Positions 37,834-41,376 of a DNA stretch of 41,376 nt are shown here, in pieces. This stretch comes from an uncultured Victivallales bacterium (GTDB lineage: Bacteria; Verrucomicrobiota; Lentisphaeria; Oligosphaerales; JAFGRS01). The position numbers and the translations under genes were made by a program. Each line of letters starts with the position of its first letter. Position 1 is the first letter of the stretch. The notes under the pieces were generated by a model that saw nothing but the letters and a program-made list of their open reading frames with translations, was not told the origin of the DNA and ran no database searches. The DNA lies in the NCBI GenBank assembly GCA_903837355.1, contig CAILUI010000165.1, positions 1 to 41,376 on the forward strand, read 5' to 3'.

Positions 37834-39780
37834 ATGGCGAAAATACTAGGTATTGATCTGGGAACAACCAATTCCTGCATGGCGGTCATGGAGAATGGCG
37901 AGCCGGTTGTTATCCCCAACGCGGAAGGCAGCCGGACGACGCCTTCAGTGGTCGGTTTCGCCAAGAACGGTGAACGGCTGGTTGGGGCGACCGCCAAGCG
38001 CCAGGCCGTGACGAACCCCACCAACACCGTATTCTCCATCAAACGCTTCATGGGCCGTAAGTTCCGCGAGGTCAAGCACGAGATCGAACTGGTGCCTTAC
38101 GCGGTCGTGGAAGCCAAGAACGGCGACGCCCACGTGCGCATCGGCGACAAGCTGTATTCACCGCCCGAGATCTCGGCAATGATCCTGCAGAAGCTCAGGA
38201 CGGATGCCGAAGCCTACCTGGGTGAGAAGATCACGGAAGCCGTGATCACGGTCCCGGCCTACTTCAACGACAGCCAACGCCAGGCCACCAAAGACGCAGG
38301 GCGCATCGCCGGCTTGGAGGTCAAGCGCATCATCAACGAACCCACGGCGGCGTCTCTGGCCTACGGACTCGACAAGAAGAAAGACGAGAAGATCGCTGTC
38401 TTCGACCTGGGTGGCGGCACCTTCGATGTCTCGATCCTGGAACTCGGCGACGGCGTCTTCGAGGTCAAGGCCACCAATGGCGACACCCATCTGGGCGGCG
38501 ATGACTTCGACGAGTCGATCATCGAATGGCTGGTGGCGAACTTCCGCAAGGAGTACGGGGTGGATCTGCGCAAGGATCCGATGGCCCTGCAGCGGCTGAA
38601 GGAAGGTGCCGAAAAGGCCAAGTGCGAGCTGTCGAGCAGCATGACTTCGGAGATCAACCTGCCCTTCATCACCGCCGATGCCAGCGGCCCGAAGCATCTC
38701 GTGGCGACCCTGACCCGGGCCCAGTTCGAGCAACTGACCGAGGAGCTTTCGCAGCGCTCCACGGCGCCCTGCCAGAACTGCCTGCGTGACGCCGGACTGA
38801 CCCCGGCGGAGATCAACGAGGTCATCCTGGTCGGCGGTATGACGCGCGTTCCCCGTGTCCAGCGCCTGGCTGAAGACCTCTTCCGGCGGCCGCCGCACAA
38901 GGGCGTGAATCCGGACGAAGTCGTGGCCGTGGGTGCGGCCATTCAGGGCGGCGTGCTCAAGGGCGACGTCGATGACGTCCTCCTGCTGGATGTGACCCCC
39001 CTGTCGCTGGGCATCGAGACCCTCGGCGGCGTCTTCACGCGTTTGATCGAGCGCAATACCACGATCCCCACACGCAAGAGCGAGATCTTCAGCACCGCCA
39101 GTGACAGCCAGCCTTCCGTCGAGATCCACGTCCTGCAGGGCGAACGCGAGATGAGCAGCGGCAACAAGACGATCGGCCGCTTCCATCTGGACAGCATCCC
39201 GGCGGCTCCCCGCGGCGTGCCGCAGATCGAGGTGACCTTCGATATCGACGCCAACGGCATCCTCAATGTGTCGGCCAAGGACCTCGGTACCAGCAAGGAA
39301 CAGAAGATCACCATCACGGCTAGCTCAGGCCTCTCCAAAGACGACATCGATAAGATGGTCAGCGACGCCAAACAGCACGCCGATGAGGACAAGGACCGCA
39401 AGCATAAGATCGAGATCAAGAACCGCGCCGATTCGATGGTCTACCAGACGGAAAAGCAACTGCGCGAAAATAGCGCCACGCTCCCCGCCGAAGTGCGTAA
39501 GCCCGTCGAGGAAGGCATCGAGGTCCTGAAGAAGGCCATCGCCAGCGACGATACGGCCCAGATGGAAACCGTGATGAAGGACCTCGAGAGCAAGATGCAC
39601 AGCTTTGCCGAGGAACTCTATCGCAAGGCGCAGGCTACCCAGCCGCAACCGCCCCCGCCGGGACAGCCCAGCGCCGACGCCGGTCCCGCCGCCGGCGGCA
39701 ACGGGGCACAGCAGAAGAAATCGTCGAGTGACGATGAGGTAATAGACGCGGACTTCCGGATGGTGGATGACGACAAGTGA
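37834..39780 (+). CDS. dnaK: Molecular chaperone DnaK (Hsp70)
   Basis: ATP-dependent folding chaperone, 648 residues. The nucleotide-binding domain holds [57 protein letters not shown] and [14 protein letters not shown]. The linker [15 protein letters not shown] leads to the substrate domain ([26 protein letters not shown]) and a helical lid. The tail is proline/glycine-rich and ends [11 protein letters not shown], the usual bacterial VDADF-type terminus. The ATG at 37834 has AAGGAG eight bases upstream; a GTG nine bases earlier would be too close to it. dnaJ and grpE are not adjacent; groES follows after 52 bases. Confidence 0.98.
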   Translation: MAKILGIDLGTTNSCMAVMENGEPVVIPNAEGSRTTPSVVGFAKNGERLVGATAKRQAVTNPTNTVFSIKRFMGRKFREVKHEIELVPYAVVEAKNGDAHVRIGDKLYSPPEISAMILQKLRTDAEAYLGEKITEAVITVPAYFNDSQRQATKDAGRIAGLEVKRIINEPTAASLAYGLDKKKDEKIAVFDLGGGTFDVSILELGDGVFEVKATNGDTHLGGDDFDESIIEWLVANFRKEYGVDLRKDPMALQRLKEGAEKAKCELSSSMTSEINLPFITADASGPKHLVATLTRAQFEQLTEELSQRSTAPCQNCLRDAGLTPAEINEVILVGGMTRVPRVQRLAEDLFRRPPHKGVNPDEVVAVGAAIQGGVLKGDVDDVLLLDVTPLSLGIETLGGVFTRLIERNTTIPTRKSEIFSTASDSQPSVEIHVLQGEREMSSGNKTIGRFHLDSIPAAPRGVPQIEVTFDIDANGILNVSAKDLGTSKEQKITITASSGLSKDDIDKMVSDAKQHADEDKDRKHKIEIKNRADSMVYQTEKQLRENSATLPAEVRKPVEEGIEVLKKAIASDDTAQMETVMKDLESKMHSFAEELYRKAQATQPQPPPPGQPSADAGPAAGGNGAQQKKSSSDDEVIDADFRMVDDDK

Positions 39781-39832
39781 GGGGCGTCACACCCTACGGC
39801 AGTCCCAGAACCCGAAGCAAGGAGACCCGCGG

Positions 39833-40129
39833 ATGAAGATGAAGATCAAGCCTCTCGGTGATCGCGTCCTGGTGGAACCCCTCGAGGACCGCGAGGTCAT
39901 CAAGGGCGGCATCGTGATCCCCGACAGCGCCAAGGAGAAGCCCCAGGAAGCCAAGATCGTGGCGGTCGGGGCCGGCAAGAAGGACGAGGATGGCAAGATC
40001 ATCCCGATCGACGAGGTCAAGGTGGGCGACATCGTGCTGACCAGCAAGTACGGCGGCACCGAAGTCAAGGTTGACGACAAGGAGTACAAGATCCTCAACC
40101 TCAGCGACATCCTCGCGATCGTCGGCTGA
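39833..40129 (+). CDS. groES: Co-chaperonin GroES
   Basis: Heptameric lid of the GroEL folding chamber, 98 residues, normal length. It shows [18 protein letters not shown], the mobile loop with [39 protein letters not shown], and a [14 protein letters not shown] ending. The ATG at 39833 has AAGGAG eight bases upstream; a second ATG two codons later is less well placed. It lies between dnaK and groEL with no terminator visible, so the three may be one transcript. Confidence 0.97.
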   Translation: MKMKIKPLGDRVLVEPLEDREVIKGGIVIPDSAKEKPQEAKIVAVGAGKKDEDGKIIPIDEVKVGDIVLTSKYGGTEVKVDDKEYKILNLSDILAIVG

Positions 40130-40216
40130 TCCTGCGCCCCACAGGCGCCGCGGTGCCTGCGACGGCTCAAGCTCACTAGCAAACCAGTAACCACCGGAAA
40201 TTCAGGAGATCGTTCA

Positions 40217-41376
<1,160 letters not shown>

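Noticed and set aside
37494..40216. CIRCE (HrcA) operator before dnaK, groES or groEL
   Set aside because: The TTAGCACTC/GAGTGCTAA inverted repeat is not present in any of the three upstream gaps; the GAGTGC at 37823 is part of the ribosome site region and has no partner.

Overview
This is GC-rich bacterial chromosome, probably from an environmental or metagenome-assembled member of the PVC group (Lentisphaerota, Kiritimatiellota or Verrucomicrobiota) or a similar polysaccharide degrader. The assignment is inference. It rests on a PEP-CTERM sorted protein, a SMUG1-type uracil-DNA glycosylase, a DUF4838 protein, GH38, GH10 and GH29-like enzymes, a primase with an EGQLD TOPRIM motif, and intergenic repeats whose translations read EGEAPAEP. 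No rRNA, tRNA, CRISPR array, intact insertion sequence or prophage was seen.

Layout. 263-4068 (+): a tight four-gene oligopeptide/dipeptide-type ABC importer (two permeases, two ATPases) whose binding protein is not in the window. 4274-4942 (-): a PEP-CTERM surface protein with its own intrinsic terminator. 5161-6191 (+): DUF503 coupled to a SMUG1-type glycosylase. 6390-13158 (-): a secreted GH29-like protein, a small membrane-anchored protein, an aldo/keto reductase, an SDR lacking the catalytic lysine, and a coiled-coil/NYN-nuclease fusion. 13348-19792 (+): a DUF4838 protein, a GH38 alpha-mannosidase and a SagB-type nitroreductase. 19831-21505 (-): a TIM-barrel sugar isomerase-like protein and an isochorismatase-like hydrolase. 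21629-24220 (+): the remnant of a Phd-type antitoxin behind a well-formed promoter, a LURP-one/scramblase-like protein and a secreted GH10 xylanase. 24258-25644 (-): a zinc-ribbon membrane protein and larB. 25645-26497: a gene-poor stretch with a dispersed-type repeat that runs into a small ORF.

26498-37469 (-) is a compact genome-maintenance operon, transcribed recN, TPR lipoprotein, dnaG, addB-like, addA-like, with overlapping or nearly abutting genes. Diverging from it, 37834-41376 (+) holds dnaK, groES and groEL (cut by the window edge), behind an AT-rich spacer that contains a sigma-54-like -24/-12 element.

How it fits together: the hydrolases, sugar-type oxidoreductases, isomerase and ABC importer suit a heterotroph that feeds on complex glycans and peptides. 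The right half is housekeeping (double-strand-break repair, replication priming, protein folding). No complete, clearly new defence or mobile system was found. The most unusual items are the NYN fusion, the lysine-less SDR, the recN-dnaG-addBA operon, the dnaK-groESL cluster with its odd promoter, and the antitoxin remnant.
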